Origin: Sanyastnella coralliicola
GTDB lineage: Bacteria > Bacteroidota > Bacteroidia > Flavobacteriales_D > Sanyastnellaceae
Reading direction: 5' to 3'
Assembly: GCF_030845195.1 (NCBI RefSeq)
Contig: NZ_CP132543.1
Coordinates: 389,501-453,500 of the forward strand
DNA: 64,000 bases
The first letter of the stretch is position 1. Each line of letters opens with the position of its first letter. The notes below the pieces were generated by a model. The model saw only the letters and a program-made list of their open reading frames with translations. It was not told where the DNA came from and searched no databases. A program made the translations under genes and the position numbers. Positions 54,640 to 63,930 of the stretch are shown here, in pieces.

Positions 54640-57600
54640 TTACTTCTCCTTAACGAAGACTACGGTTTTCGTCAATGCCTGAGTCCCATTCTTAAGATGA
54701 AGAATGTATTGACCCGCCGCATAGCCATCTGTTGGGATACGAAGCATCGTACCATTACTCTGACCACTTGTTAGTAGTTGACCTGTGGTGCTATAAAGCT
54801 CGTAGGTAATGTTTTCGCTAGCGCGGAATTGGACCTGGAGATCTTGACCGATCACAGTTGGAATTGGGAATACGCTGCTTTCAGCAAGCGAAGATTCGTC
54901 AATGCCAATCACCGTGAAGTCAACGTCAAACGCATCTTCTACAGTCAACAGTACAAGAGGGTTACCCACCAAGTCAGTTGGACCGAGCACATTGATGTCA
55001 ACTGTGGTTGTCACAGGATCAAACAGTTCCACATCAAAGGTGGCTAGGAAGTTGAATGGATTCTGCCATGATTCGTCTACAGATGAAACTGTCTGGTTGA
55101 TCTGACCACCTTCTAAGGTGTAGGTGAGGTCAGTTTCAGTGTCAATCGCTTCGTCAAACACGAAGAGAAGATCGAAGGTAGCTTCTCCCACAGCAGTTTC
55201 AGTCAACGGATTCAATGATGGCAAGATTAGACTCAATTCAGGAGCCTTGGTGTCAATCAAAATTTCAGTCTCATCGCTCGTGGCTTCAATGGGGTTTCCG
55301 GCAAGGTCTGTTGCCGTCTCAATTGACCAGGCAACACCATCTGCTTCTAGATCAGTATCCACTGTTTCAAAGCTAGCTCTCCAAACTGTAGGGGTGAGCC
55401 ATTCTCCTTCCGCGTTAGCGAAAACAGCAGCGACTTGAGCATCATCAAAAGTCACGTTCAATAGTGACTCGGCATCCATCAATTCCGAAAACTCGAAATC
55501 GAATTCAATCTCGTTTCCTGCAAATTCCTCGTTGATTAAGGTTTGATCACTTGAGCTAGCCACGAGTGTTGGAACAATCATGTCGATGATCAACACGTCC
55601 TCTTCCGTGTGAGGAATTGATAATTCTCCCTCAGCATTAGGGGCTTCGGTGATGGTAATGTCGATGCTACCCAAGTCAACTGCTAGCACTGAAATATCAT
55701 AGGTTCCACTGTAAGTCATGTTGTCAAGCCAGATGCCAGAAGATGGTGTCAGAACGGATGATACGTTCTCATCACTGAACTCAATGGAAGGCACACTCAG
55801 CTGATCCATTTCTTGATCGAACATGATATCAATCGTCATCTGCATCCCATCCATCAAGGTGTTCACCACGCTCGTTGAAGGCGTCACCGCCGCCACGCGT
55901 GGAAGTCCCGCCTCGATGTATTCATTCGCGTGAATGAAGCTGTGAAGTCCGATCTCAATACCCATCAAACGACCTGGTACGTCATCAGCAGGAGGGTGGA
56001 TTCCACCCCAAATACGGCTCAAACTACACTGGTCAGAAGCATCGCGGTAAGTAGCCCATTGAAGCGTTACGTCTTCAGAAGGACCTTCTTCAAAAACCAA
56101 GAATTCGTTTTGCTCACAGTGGAACTCTCCCATTCCTCCTGGGAAGAAAGCATCACCCGTCATGAACGTCATGACTTCAGCGGCAGCTCGTGAGTAAGTA
56201 GAGTGTCCACTCACGTACCCAGCAAACGGTGGGGTTACGAAGGTTGGACGTTGATAAGGCCACCAGTTCTCAGCAAGGATCCATCCAACGCCTGCGTAAT
56301 CTGTTTCTGGTTCAGGAATGAAATCTGGTCCTCGCCAAGTGTAGAATTTGATTTTGCCCACATTGATTCCGCCAAGTCCGGCTAGTGGATCATTTTCACC
56401 AACCAGCTCAATCAATCCATCAATCAAAGGTATCCCCGCTGGATCGAAAGAAGGAAGATCTGGATCGGTATTCTGTCCACGATCAGCCATGAAGCGGAGG
56501 GCTGCTACCGGACGAATGTAGTCGTACCAGCCTTTGATACTCCACGCAGTAACGGCAGCGTCATGCATGGCACCTCCTAGCGTGAAGTAGGTTTTGACAT
56601 CCCACTCCAGGTCATCTAGTTCTGGTCCTTCACCGCGCCATCTTTTTTCGAGCATCGGGTGAGAATTCACATAGTTCAGAATAGTGAACCAGTGCCCTGG
56701 AGGTGTTTCTGAGTCAGGTCCATCAGCCCAGAACTCTGCAAGGATTCGTGAGTAGTCTGAGCGTTTTATAAACTGCGGAATGTATGGCTCACCTGTGGCA
56801 GGGTTAATGTCGTGTCCTTCTCCTGCGTCTCCGCCGTCGAAGAAGTCGTAGAAAGTATTGTATTGATCAAACGAAGTTGGTAGGCTCTCCACGTTTCCAA
56901 TGCTTGCAGGTGAAATGTCCCAGAGTGTTTCGTCGTTTGGATCGTGGTGTGATTGCCATACGGTTACCATGCTGAAACCCCAGCGGTAGAACTCGTCTCC
57001 TTCACGTGTTCCGAGGGTGTCAATGAATGGTGGTGGGCCTGGATCATGATATACGTTGTAGTTGAATCCATCTCTTTCGTACTGCGTCATTACAGAATCG
57101 TCAAGAGCGAAGGGTACAACATTCCCCCATTCAGGACTCAAGAAAGGAGGGGTATCTGTGAATGGGTTTCCTCCTTGGTCGATAAACTCTGGTACTTCCA
57201 ACGGCTGCCAACGATTCGGGTCGTCAATGTTGGGGTTTCCAGGACCTGTCATGTCTAGTGGTTCATTGACAGGGAGGTAGTATGAATTGGCGTAATCTGA
57301 TCCTTCGTTTGATCCGTCTTGTAGACCAAAAGCGATCATCATTTCGGCTAGGTAATTCCCCAGCGCAGCTGGTGGCCCCATTTCATAATCAGTATCAGTG
57401 AATTCAGTGTCGTAGCCGAGATCCATCATGGTTTCATCCAAGCTTTCAAGGATGTCGTCTGCTCCCGGAGAGAATTGGAAACGATGTGTCAGCAGGCGAT
57501 AGGTGGCGTATGAAATCGCTTCTTCTCTCGCTGCGTAAAGATCTTCAGGCATTTCTACCCCTGCAAAGGGAACTTCAAATCCTCCCAATGTATTCCCTAG

Positions 57601-57819
57601 GAAGTAGGTTGATGCTTGATCATCATACACCGCCCAAGCGTCATACATCAATACAGATGAATGGAATAGGTTACGCGCATGAACCGTTGGACGAGCAAAG
57701 TCAGCTCGAATGGCACCGAGTAAAACTTCATTCCAAGTATGCGCAATGCTTTCTTGCGCCGAAGTGAACATCGGTTGTGCAAAGAGGAGCACAAAAAGGA
57801 GGAGTAAGGTTCTTTTCAT
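54640..57819 (-). CDS. Secreted vanadium-haloperoxidase-family protein with Ig-like repeats and T9SS domain (1)
   Basis: Start at MKRTLLLLFVL (57819), 1059 residues, signal peptide ending TSAQ. Catalytic-site motifs of the vanadium haloperoxidase/acid phosphatase superfamily are complete: K-x6-RP (KGWYDYIRP, ~430), SGH (YVSGHST, ~537; Val replaces Pro of PSGH) and SR-x5-H-x3-D (SRIWGGIHPPADD, ~606). Three Ig-like domains of ~100 residues follow and the end is a T9SS type A domain (FPIPTVIG, YAAGQYILHL, KTVVFVKEK). It could oxidise halides or be a phosphatase; the protein would work outside the cell. Its neighbour is a paralogue. Two dispersed-repeat copies lie inside. Confidence 0.87.
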   Translation of the reverse strand: MKRTLLLLFVLLFAQPMFTSAQESIAHTWNEVLLGAIRADFARPTVHARNLFHSSVLMYDAWAVYDDQASTYFLGNTLGGFEVPFAGVEMPEDLYAAREEAISYATYRLLTHRFQFSPGADDILESLDETMMDLGYDTEFTDTDYEMGPPAALGNYLAEMMIAFGLQDGSNEGSDYANSYYLPVNEPLDMTGPGNPNIDDPNRWQPLEVPEFIDQGGNPFTDTPPFLSPEWGNVVPFALDDSVMTQYERDGFNYNVYHDPGPPPFIDTLGTREGDEFYRWGFSMVTVWQSHHDPNDETLWDISPASIGNVESLPTSFDQYNTFYDFFDGGDAGEGHDINPATGEPYIPQFIKRSDYSRILAEFWADGPDSETPPGHWFTILNYVNSHPMLEKRWRGEGPELDDLEWDVKTYFTLGGAMHDAAVTAWSIKGWYDYIRPVAALRFMADRGQNTDPDLPSFDPAGIPLIDGLIELVGENDPLAGLGGINVGKIKFYTWRGPDFIPEPETDYAGVGWILAENWWPYQRPTFVTPPFAGYVSGHSTYSRAAAEVMTFMTGDAFFPGGMGEFHCEQNEFLVFEEGPSEDVTLQWATYRDASDQCSLSRIWGGIHPPADDVPGRLMGIEIGLHSFIHANEYIEAGLPRVAAVTPSTSVVNTLMDGMQMTIDIMFDQEMDQLSVPSIEFSDENVSSVLTPSSGIWLDNMTYSGTYDISVLAVDLGSIDITITEAPNAEGELSIPHTEEDVLIIDMIVPTLVASSSDQTLINEEFAGNEIEFDFEFSELMDAESLLNVTFDDAQVAAVFANAEGEWLTPTVWRASFETVDTDLEADGVAWSIETATDLAGNPIEATSDETEILIDTKAPELSLILPSLNPLTETAVGEATFDLLFVFDEAIDTETDLTYTLEGGQINQTVSSVDESWQNPFNFLATFDVELFDPVTTTVDINVLGPTDLVGNPLVLLTVEDAFDVDFTVIGIDESSLAESSVFPIPTVIGQDLQVQFRASENITYELYSTTGQLLTSGQSNGTMLRIPTDGYAAGQYILHLKNGTQALTKTVVFVKEK
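54814..54829 (+). repeat. Dispersed 16-bp repeat, copy 6 (antisense)
   Basis: Exact copy in haloperoxidase-family gene 1, opposite to the gene, reading F-R-A-S-E-N in protein. Confidence 0.7.
55408..55422 (-). repeat. Dispersed repeat, copy 7 (one mismatch)
   Basis: TTCGCTAACGCGGAA, sense orientation in haloperoxidase-family gene 1, coding F-A-N-A-E, same frame as copies 3 and 4. Confidence 0.6.
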
Positions 57820-57835
57820 GATTGCAGGGTTTGTC

Positions 57836-57843
57836 CAAAAATA
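57836..57843 (-). promoter_or_regulatory. -7 element TATTTTTG of haloperoxidase-family gene 1
   Basis: Exact TAnnTTTG on the minus strand, 16 bases before the ATG at 57819. The 96-bp gap to the upstream paralogue therefore may carry a separate promoter. Confidence 0.45.
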
Positions 57844-57915
57844 CAAAGGGTTTCTTCTGGTGTCAGTAAAACCGAACATTCAAAAGAAACCCTAAGTTCA
57901 ACAAGTATGTAAATC

Positions 57916-60900
57916 CTAGCGTAGGATGTTAAATCTCAGTATGCTCACACCTTCCGCTGTTTGAATTGCGATGGTGTAATTACCAGCTGCCATCTCATTC
58001 GTCTGAACAGCAATCTGTTGTTGTACTGATCCAGCGAGCATTGGAATCTGGCGAACCAGCTCTCCATTCGCTCCGTGGATATCAAGTGACTCCACCACGT
58101 CTGGGTTATCCATACGGATTGTTAGCACATCTCCACTTGTTACTGGGTTCGGGTAAATCGATACACCGAAGTTTTCGTTTTCGTTCACCCCAACTGGGTT
58201 GATGTCGATGTCGAAGAAGTCATCGTAATCAGTTTGAACCAATAGATTGCCGGCAGCATCAATAGCTCCAGTGACAACGATGTCGATATCAAGAAGAAGT
58301 ACTGTTTCGTTGCTCACGTTGTACACTTGCTGGTAGCTCGTGCTGTTCAACCATCCTGATGCATCGTCATTCGCCGTAAGCGTAGTTGACGGGTCTTCAT
58401 CTGGGAACAAGATGAACGGATCAACATCTGTATCCATCGCTTCATCAAAGATGATCAAGAGTGAGAAGTTCTCATCACCAGCATCAGCGAAGATTAATTC
58501 GTAGTCGTTAGCGCTCAATACAATCGGCTCTGGGTTGCGTGTGTCAATAGCGAGAACATCGTCCATTGACATCATCATCTGCTCGTTTCCGTTTGCATCT
58601 AATGTTCCGCTTATAGTGATTCCGACGTTGTCGATTTCAACGCCTTCATCAGAAAGGTCATAAAGGGCTGTGTACGTCATGTCGTCAACCCAAGATCCAC
58701 TAGCGAAGGTTACTGATGCGCTAATGTCTTCAGAGAATTCAATCATTGGCATTGACATCATATCCATCGCTTCGCTGAACTCCAATGTCAAATCAACGCT
58801 TTCAGCACCAACATTGATGTCTGCTAGCAGGTTGTCATTGATGTCAGCATTCTGAAGTGAAGGGTTCTCAGTATCAATGGCGAATGGTGTCATCACCATC
58901 TCCACCACGACTTCGTTTCCTGCCATATCAGTAGCAGTCGCCGCTTCGAGGTTGATCATTGATAAGTCTTCATTTGCATCGATTACAGTGAATTCAAAGT
59001 GGTAAGTCATGTCGTCCATCCACATTGAGTTCATTTCATCCAGTGTCAATGAGTTTGCCAATGGATCATCGTTAGGGAATACCAATTCGGCGTTAGCCAT
59101 CATAGACATCACTTCGTCGAAAGCCACATCAATAGCGAATGTTCCTCCTGCAGCTACAGCATCGTTGATCACGGTAGCGTCAGGTGTCACCATCATCACA
59201 GATGGGTTGTGTGTATCAATGGAGAAGAGATCGACATCAAGGTAGATGTTCTGAATATTACCAGCGGCGTCAAACGCATCTAGCAATTCGATATCTACAT
59301 CTGCTACTTCCTCGTTGTTATCTGTCAAGTCGAATACCACTTGGTAGCTCACATTGTCAAGCCAAGCGCTCGCATCAGCATTCACAGCCAATGTGTTGCT
59401 TGGATCTTCCATTGGGAAGTTCACAGTTGGCTCAACTGAAGTGTCCATTGACTCATCGTAGGTCACAGTGATCGCGATCGTAGACTCGGCTACTTCACTA
59501 TCGCTGATCAATGAGAAGTCATCTGTAAAATCAACTGATGGGTTGCGTGTGTCAATTGCGAAAGCAAAGTCTTCAACGTGTGGAGCCTGAGAGAATCCAT
59601 CAGTATCAACTGCACCAACTACCTGCATGAAGATTGAAAACAACTCAACATCTGCATCCGTAATTAAGTACTGCAAAGAGTAGGTAGTTGCATTGGCCCA
59701 TTCCGCGCTAGCGAGAGAGAGCGAAGACATGGTAGGATCATCAAACGGCCAAGAGATCTCCGGCGTAGACATCATGTCCATGTTGGTGTCATAAGTGATA
59801 TTGATCTGCAGGGTAGAACCAGCATCCCCCTCATTTACTACATCAATTGATGCTTGAACGTTCTCAACGCGTGGCGCGTTCGAAGTGAAGTAAGTTACCG
59901 CAAGGTCATACACTTCAGGTCCGAGTTCTAGACCGATCAAACGACCAGGAATATCATCAGCCGGTGGGTGAATACCTCCCCAAATCCTACTCAAAGAAGT
60001 TTGGTCACTTGCATCTTGATATGTTGCCCATTGAAGAATGATATCTGTACTTGGACCTTCTTCAAAAACAAGGAATTCATTCTGTTCTGCTACGAAGTCG
60101 CTCATACCTCCTGGAAAGTATGGAGACCCGGTTATAAGGGTTAGTACCTCCGCAGCTGCTCTGGAGAATACAGAGTGTCCACTGACATAACCTGCAAAAG
60201 GCGGGGATACAAATGTTGGTCGTTGATAAGGCCACCAGTCCTTCGCCAAAATCCACCCCACTCCTGCTTCGTCGAGTCCAACTCCATCATCATCAAACGT
60301 AATATAGTCTGGACCTCTCCAGGTATAGATTTTTATTTCATTGAGGTTTTCGTTGTTGTCACCTACGAGCGGGTCGTTCTCCTCCACGAGCTCCACATAG
60401 CCCTCAATTAGCGGCCATCCATCTGGGTGATAATTTGGTAAACCAACATCTGAGCATTGACCTTTTTCTGCCATATATCTTATCGCTGAGACAGGTCTCA
60501 AATAGTCATAATATCCCTTAATACTCCAAGCACAAATAGCCGCATCGTGCATTGTGGATCCTAAAGTGAAATATGATTTAACATCCCATTCGAGATCGTC
60601 AATAATTGGCCCTTGGCCGTTCCATCGCTTATCTAGAAGTGGATGAGCATTTACTTTGTTAAGAATAGTAAACCAGTGACCAGGCGGTGTTTCTGAGTCA
60701 GGGCCATCGGCCCAGAATTCAGCCAAAACACGCGCGTAATCCGCTCTTTTTACGAGCTGGGGAGTATATGGTTCATTCGTCGCAGGATTCACTGAGTAAC
60801 CTTGACTCTGATCACCGCCTTCGAAGAAGTCATAAAAAAGGTTGTAATCATCAAAGTCATCAGGGATAGAAGGATTGTTTCCGAGGGATGCAGGGGAAAT

Positions 60901-61830
60901 GTCAATTATCGTAGGATCGTTAATATCATGATGACTTTGCCATAAGGCCACCATTACATATCCCCATTTCCAATTAGACTCTAATCCTTCACCAAGCCCT
61001 TGTTCAAGAAAAGGTGGAGCACCTGGGTCTTTCCATACCTGATAAGTATCCCCATCGCGCACGTGAGTGGTAAGATCATCTTCGTTTAGCGAAAAAGGCA
61101 CAACATCACCCCATTCAGGAGAAAGGAAATCTACAATAGCTTCGATTGGATTGCCAGCTTGATCAATGGCTCCTTCAACAACCAGAGGCTGCCATCTATT
61201 TGGGTCAATCATGTCTGGATTCCCAGAGGCACCCATATCTAATGGTTCATTTACAGGTGCGTAATACTGATTAGTGAATCCATTGATTTCGTTTGATCCG
61301 TCTGTCAAACCGAAGGCGATGATCTCTTGAGCGATGTAATTACCTAAATGAGCAGGTGTTCCGTCGATGTAGTCTACCGACGTAATGTCTGGGTCATACC
61401 CAAGTTCATTCATCTTCGCATTCACTTCCTGGAAGATTTCTGCCACCCCAGGAGCATTCTGGAATCGGTAAAGGATCAGATTGTACATCGCGTAGCTGAT
61501 CGCTTCTTCTCGGGCTGCCTGAATGTCATCAGTTGCAGGTACACCATCGAATAAACATTCGTAGTCACCTACCGTTTTCCCAAGGAAGAAAGGCTGAGCT
61601 TCTTCGTCGTACACAGCCCAGACATCGTACATAGCCACCGAAGTGTGCCAGAGATTACGAGCGTGCACGGTCGGACGTGCAAAATCATTTCGAATCGCGT
61701 CGAGTAGGACCTCATTCCATTGATGAGCTACTGTGATTTCTTGTGCATTTGTTGTTTGAGGGACGAAAATCCCGAGGGTCAGAACAACAAAGAATACGCG
61801 AAACATTACGGTGCGTAAAGTTTTGTCCAT
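57916..61830 (-). CDS. Secreted vanadium-haloperoxidase-family protein with Ig-like repeats and T9SS domain (2)
   Basis: Start placed at MDKTLRTVMFRV (61830; MFRVFFV at 61806 also possible), 1304 residues, signal peptide ending TNAQ. Motifs are as in the paralogue: KGYYDYLRP (~437), YVSGHSV (~551), SRIWGGIHPPADD (~621). Five Ig-like domains with Met/Asp-rich SMDT or MDMMSMP runs follow, and a T9SS type A domain (YPNPVTSGD ... GNYTIAIQTAEG). It differs mainly by two extra Ig-like repeats. The two genes are a tandem duplication. Halide oxidation is a family-level guess. No clear promoter element found. Confidence 0.87.
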   Translation of the reverse strand: MDKTLRTVMFRVFFVVLTLGIFVPQTTNAQEITVAHQWNEVLLDAIRNDFARPTVHARNLWHTSVAMYDVWAVYDEEAQPFFLGKTVGDYECLFDGVPATDDIQAAREEAISYAMYNLILYRFQNAPGVAEIFQEVNAKMNELGYDPDITSVDYIDGTPAHLGNYIAQEIIAFGLTDGSNEINGFTNQYYAPVNEPLDMGASGNPDMIDPNRWQPLVVEGAIDQAGNPIEAIVDFLSPEWGDVVPFSLNEDDLTTHVRDGDTYQVWKDPGAPPFLEQGLGEGLESNWKWGYVMVALWQSHHDINDPTIIDISPASLGNNPSIPDDFDDYNLFYDFFEGGDQSQGYSVNPATNEPYTPQLVKRADYARVLAEFWADGPDSETPPGHWFTILNKVNAHPLLDKRWNGQGPIIDDLEWDVKSYFTLGSTMHDAAICAWSIKGYYDYLRPVSAIRYMAEKGQCSDVGLPNYHPDGWPLIEGYVELVEENDPLVGDNNENLNEIKIYTWRGPDYITFDDDGVGLDEAGVGWILAKDWWPYQRPTFVSPPFAGYVSGHSVFSRAAAEVLTLITGSPYFPGGMSDFVAEQNEFLVFEEGPSTDIILQWATYQDASDQTSLSRIWGGIHPPADDIPGRLIGLELGPEVYDLAVTYFTSNAPRVENVQASIDVVNEGDAGSTLQINITYDTNMDMMSTPEISWPFDDPTMSSLSLASAEWANATTYSLQYLITDADVELFSIFMQVVGAVDTDGFSQAPHVEDFAFAIDTRNPSVDFTDDFSLISDSEVAESTIAITVTYDESMDTSVEPTVNFPMEDPSNTLAVNADASAWLDNVSYQVVFDLTDNNEEVADVDIELLDAFDAAGNIQNIYLDVDLFSIDTHNPSVMMVTPDATVINDAVAAGGTFAIDVAFDEVMSMMANAELVFPNDDPLANSLTLDEMNSMWMDDMTYHFEFTVIDANEDLSMINLEAATATDMAGNEVVVEMVMTPFAIDTENPSLQNADINDNLLADINVGAESVDLTLEFSEAMDMMSMPMIEFSEDISASVTFASGSWVDDMTYTALYDLSDEGVEIDNVGITISGTLDANGNEQMMMSMDDVLAIDTRNPEPIVLSANDYELIFADAGDENFSLLIIFDEAMDTDVDPFILFPDEDPSTTLTANDDASGWLNSTSYQQVYNVSNETVLLLDIDIVVTGAIDAAGNLLVQTDYDDFFDIDINPVGVNENENFGVSIYPNPVTSGDVLTIRMDNPDVVESLDIHGANGELVRQIPMLAGSVQQQIAVQTNEMAAGNYTIAIQTAEGVSILRFNILR
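59700..59714 (-). repeat. Dispersed repeat, copy 8
   Basis: TCGCTAGCGCGGAAT, sense orientation in haloperoxidase-family gene 2, coding L-A-S-A-E-W. Confidence 0.65.
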
Positions 61831-61969
61831 AGATAGAGAGTATTTGCTAATTGCCGTTACACTTGTGCGAGTGCTTAGCGTCATTAAGGTTTTGGAAGAA
61901 TAAATATAGCAAACGCTTCCCGTTTTTACCGTACAGAACTGTGCTAAAATGTCAATCCTGACAATTGTC

Positions 61970-62000
61970 AAAAAAGAAAGAGACCCCTGATGGGGCCTCT
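61970..62000 (-). terminator. Terminator of the OmpA gene (minus strand)
   Basis: Stem AGAGGCCCC/GGGGTCTCT (one mismatch) with loop ATCA and then TTCTTTTTT on the minus strand, 8 bases after the OmpA stop. Confidence 0.8.
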
Positions 62001-62007
62001 TATTCCG

Positions 62008-63756
62008 TTATAGTGATGCTTGATAGTCAGTCTGTCGCAACTCATTCAAGAACTCCCTCAATTCAGCGAGGTTGACTTCTTTGAATTTCACTTTTTGAGT
62101 GGCTTTTCCATTCAAGGGGGTATGCCCCAACATGATATCTCCTTCATCGTCGAGATAGTAAGAGAAAATAACCGCGTTGGCATCCTTTGGAATTCTTCGG
62201 GCAACGTAGCCTTTATCTGCTTGTGTCATATTCATCATACTCTGAATCTCCGTGAAGGCGAGTACAACACGTCCTTGTCCTTCTAAATCAACCTTGACGA
62301 GTACATCTTCCTTTTCTTCTTCAGGCGTACCTAGGAATCGATCACAATTAATCCATCCCATGTGACCTACGCTGTAGACGTATTGATTGAGCGGATTCAT
62401 CCCTAATTGTCCTGCAGCTTCCAGTTCTAGCGCACGGTTCGTTCGAATTGAATCGCAGGTGGATCTCCACGCCTCCAATTCTTCTTCGTACTGTCCGTTG
62501 AATTGAGCCATGAGCTTCTTCCATCTGGCCTTTTCTTCTGGAATGATGACTTCTTGAAAGTGGCGTTCTGCCGAATCGAGCGCTGTAAAGTAAGCCACGC
62601 TGTCTTTGGCATATTGCGCAACTCTTGCTGGCAAAGTGCGCATGTCTTCTTGGTACCGAAGTTTGCGTTTTTCACAGCGTTCTACCGCTTTGTCGTACAG
62701 ATCGATTTTGGCTTGTCGCGCCTCTTCCGCACGCATGATTTTCTTTCCTCGTCCGAAGACTTCGTACCACTTGAATTCGACATCATAGGCTTGAAGATTC
62801 GGATACTTAGGCTCTCGAGGGTAGATCGGACTTACCGGTTTCCTTGGTTGATCAGGCAAGTCGAAATTGCGTTTAGGCTCTTTGTACCCGTTAGTGTAAG
62901 GCTGGGGAAAAGGAGGGAAGACAAGTTCTTCCACCCCCAACGGTTGTTGACCAGTGGCCTGCCAATTTCCTCCGTCGTTCGAAACGAAAAGCTGCATGCC
63001 TGGTTGAAGTTGATCTGTAGGAAGAGCTACGGTGAGCGAAGCACCTTCCGTCAGCTCGAGTTCTTCTCCATTTAAACTTGCGCTTAGCTTCATCATACCT
63101 CCCGTTTCGATCAATTGATCATCGCTGACGGTAGATAGTTTCGAGGCCACAAAATCAAAGGGGTCCAAGGCTTCCACAATGGTGAATTCAATCTCTTGGT
63201 CGACTAAATCACCCGAAGCGTTCACAAAAGACATGGCTGGGATGGCGATAACCGAGCCCCGGTCGCTTTTGATCAGATGATCTTCCGTGGGGTCGATTTG
63301 AACTGTCACTTGATTTTGTTCCCGAAGTTGGTCGAGCAGTTCCGCTTCGGATTCAAAAAAATGACGTGTCAGCTGAAGATCAACCCTTCGGTTCGCGGCC
63401 ATTCCATCTTCGGTAGTATTGCTGAACTGTGGTTCCGCTTCTCCGAAGGAATAACTCACGACACTTTTCGGGTGATACCCCAAAGACAGCAAATAGCTTT
63501 TTACGACTTGCGTCCTTCGCTCTGCCAAGGCTTCGTTATAATCAACGCTACCGCGGGAATCAGTATGCCCTGAAATCACAAGGCTGAGGTTTTCGCCGGG
63601 TGAAAAATCAGCTAAGAATTCGTTGAGAGCGCGATGAGCTTCTGGCGTGAGCTCATGACTGGCCGTCTCAAAAAGAACAGCCAGATGGTGTGTGGTGGAT
63701 GATGCAAAAGTGCATACGGTGAGCAAACAGGCAACCAGTAATGTAATATGCTTCAT
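62008..63756 (-). CDS. OmpA-domain envelope protein with N-terminal peptidoglycan-binding domain
   Basis: Start at MKHITLLVACL (63756), 582 residues, signal peptide. Unusually the OmpA domain is at the N-terminus (~22-130: VLFETASHELTPEAHRALNE, ISGHTDSRGSVDYNEALAERR, FGEAEPQF, NRRVDLQLT). Residues ~150-290 resemble ZU5/beta-sandwich parts (DRGSVIAIPAMSF), then a proline-rich spacer, a long helical region (~340-440), and a final beta domain. It should be bound to peptidoglycan in the periplasm. Function unknown. Confidence 0.88.
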   Translation of the reverse strand: MKHITLLVACLLTVCTFASSTTHHLAVLFETASHELTPEAHRALNEFLADFSPGENLSLVISGHTDSRGSVDYNEALAERRTQVVKSYLLSLGYHPKSVVSYSFGEAEPQFSNTTEDGMAANRRVDLQLTRHFFESEAELLDQLREQNQVTVQIDPTEDHLIKSDRGSVIAIPAMSFVNASGDLVDQEIEFTIVEALDPFDFVASKLSTVSDDQLIETGGMMKLSASLNGEELELTEGASLTVALPTDQLQPGMQLFVSNDGGNWQATGQQPLGVEELVFPPFPQPYTNGYKEPKRNFDLPDQPRKPVSPIYPREPKYPNLQAYDVEFKWYEVFGRGKKIMRAEEARQAKIDLYDKAVERCEKRKLRYQEDMRTLPARVAQYAKDSVAYFTALDSAERHFQEVIIPEEKARWKKLMAQFNGQYEEELEAWRSTCDSIRTNRALELEAAGQLGMNPLNQYVYSVGHMGWINCDRFLGTPEEEKEDVLVKVDLEGQGRVVLAFTEIQSMMNMTQADKGYVARRIPKDANAVIFSYYLDDEGDIMLGHTPLNGKATQKVKFKEVNLAELREFLNELRQTDYQASL

Positions 63757-63766
63757 GGCTTTAGGT

Positions 63767-63783
63767 ATTGGTTGCAAACCAAT
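63767..63783. promoter_or_regulatory. Inverted repeat ATTGGTT-GCA-AACCAAT upstream of the OmpA gene
   Basis: Perfect 7-bp arms with a 3-bp centre, 10 bases before the ATG at 63756. It could be a regulator site or a leader hairpin. Confidence 0.4.
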
Positions 63784-63826
63784 AACTCTGGAAGCCTGGG
63801 ATTATTGTTCGCCCAAGGCTTACAAT

Positions 63827-63930
63827 TGTAGGCTGTAGGCTGTAAGCTGTATGCTGTTTTTTGGTGGACGGTGGACGGTGGACGGTTGACAGGGGGGAAC
63901 AGGTTATGGTTATAGATTATAGATTATCGA
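63827..63930. repeat. Three consecutive heptanucleotide repeat arrays
   Basis: TGTAGGC units (63827-63857, about 4.4 copies with single changes), GGTGGAC units (63863-63890, 4 copies, the last GGTTGAC) and TTATAGA units (63910-63930, 3 copies). A further GTAGGCTGT piece lies at 63957-63965. All have a 7-bp period though their sequences differ. Intergenic; no ORF in the last 240 bases. Confidence 0.7.

Noticed and set aside
62503-63075. 190-residue plus-strand ORF
   Set aside because: Antisense shadow of the OmpA gene; composition follows the opposite strand codon pattern and it has no domain.
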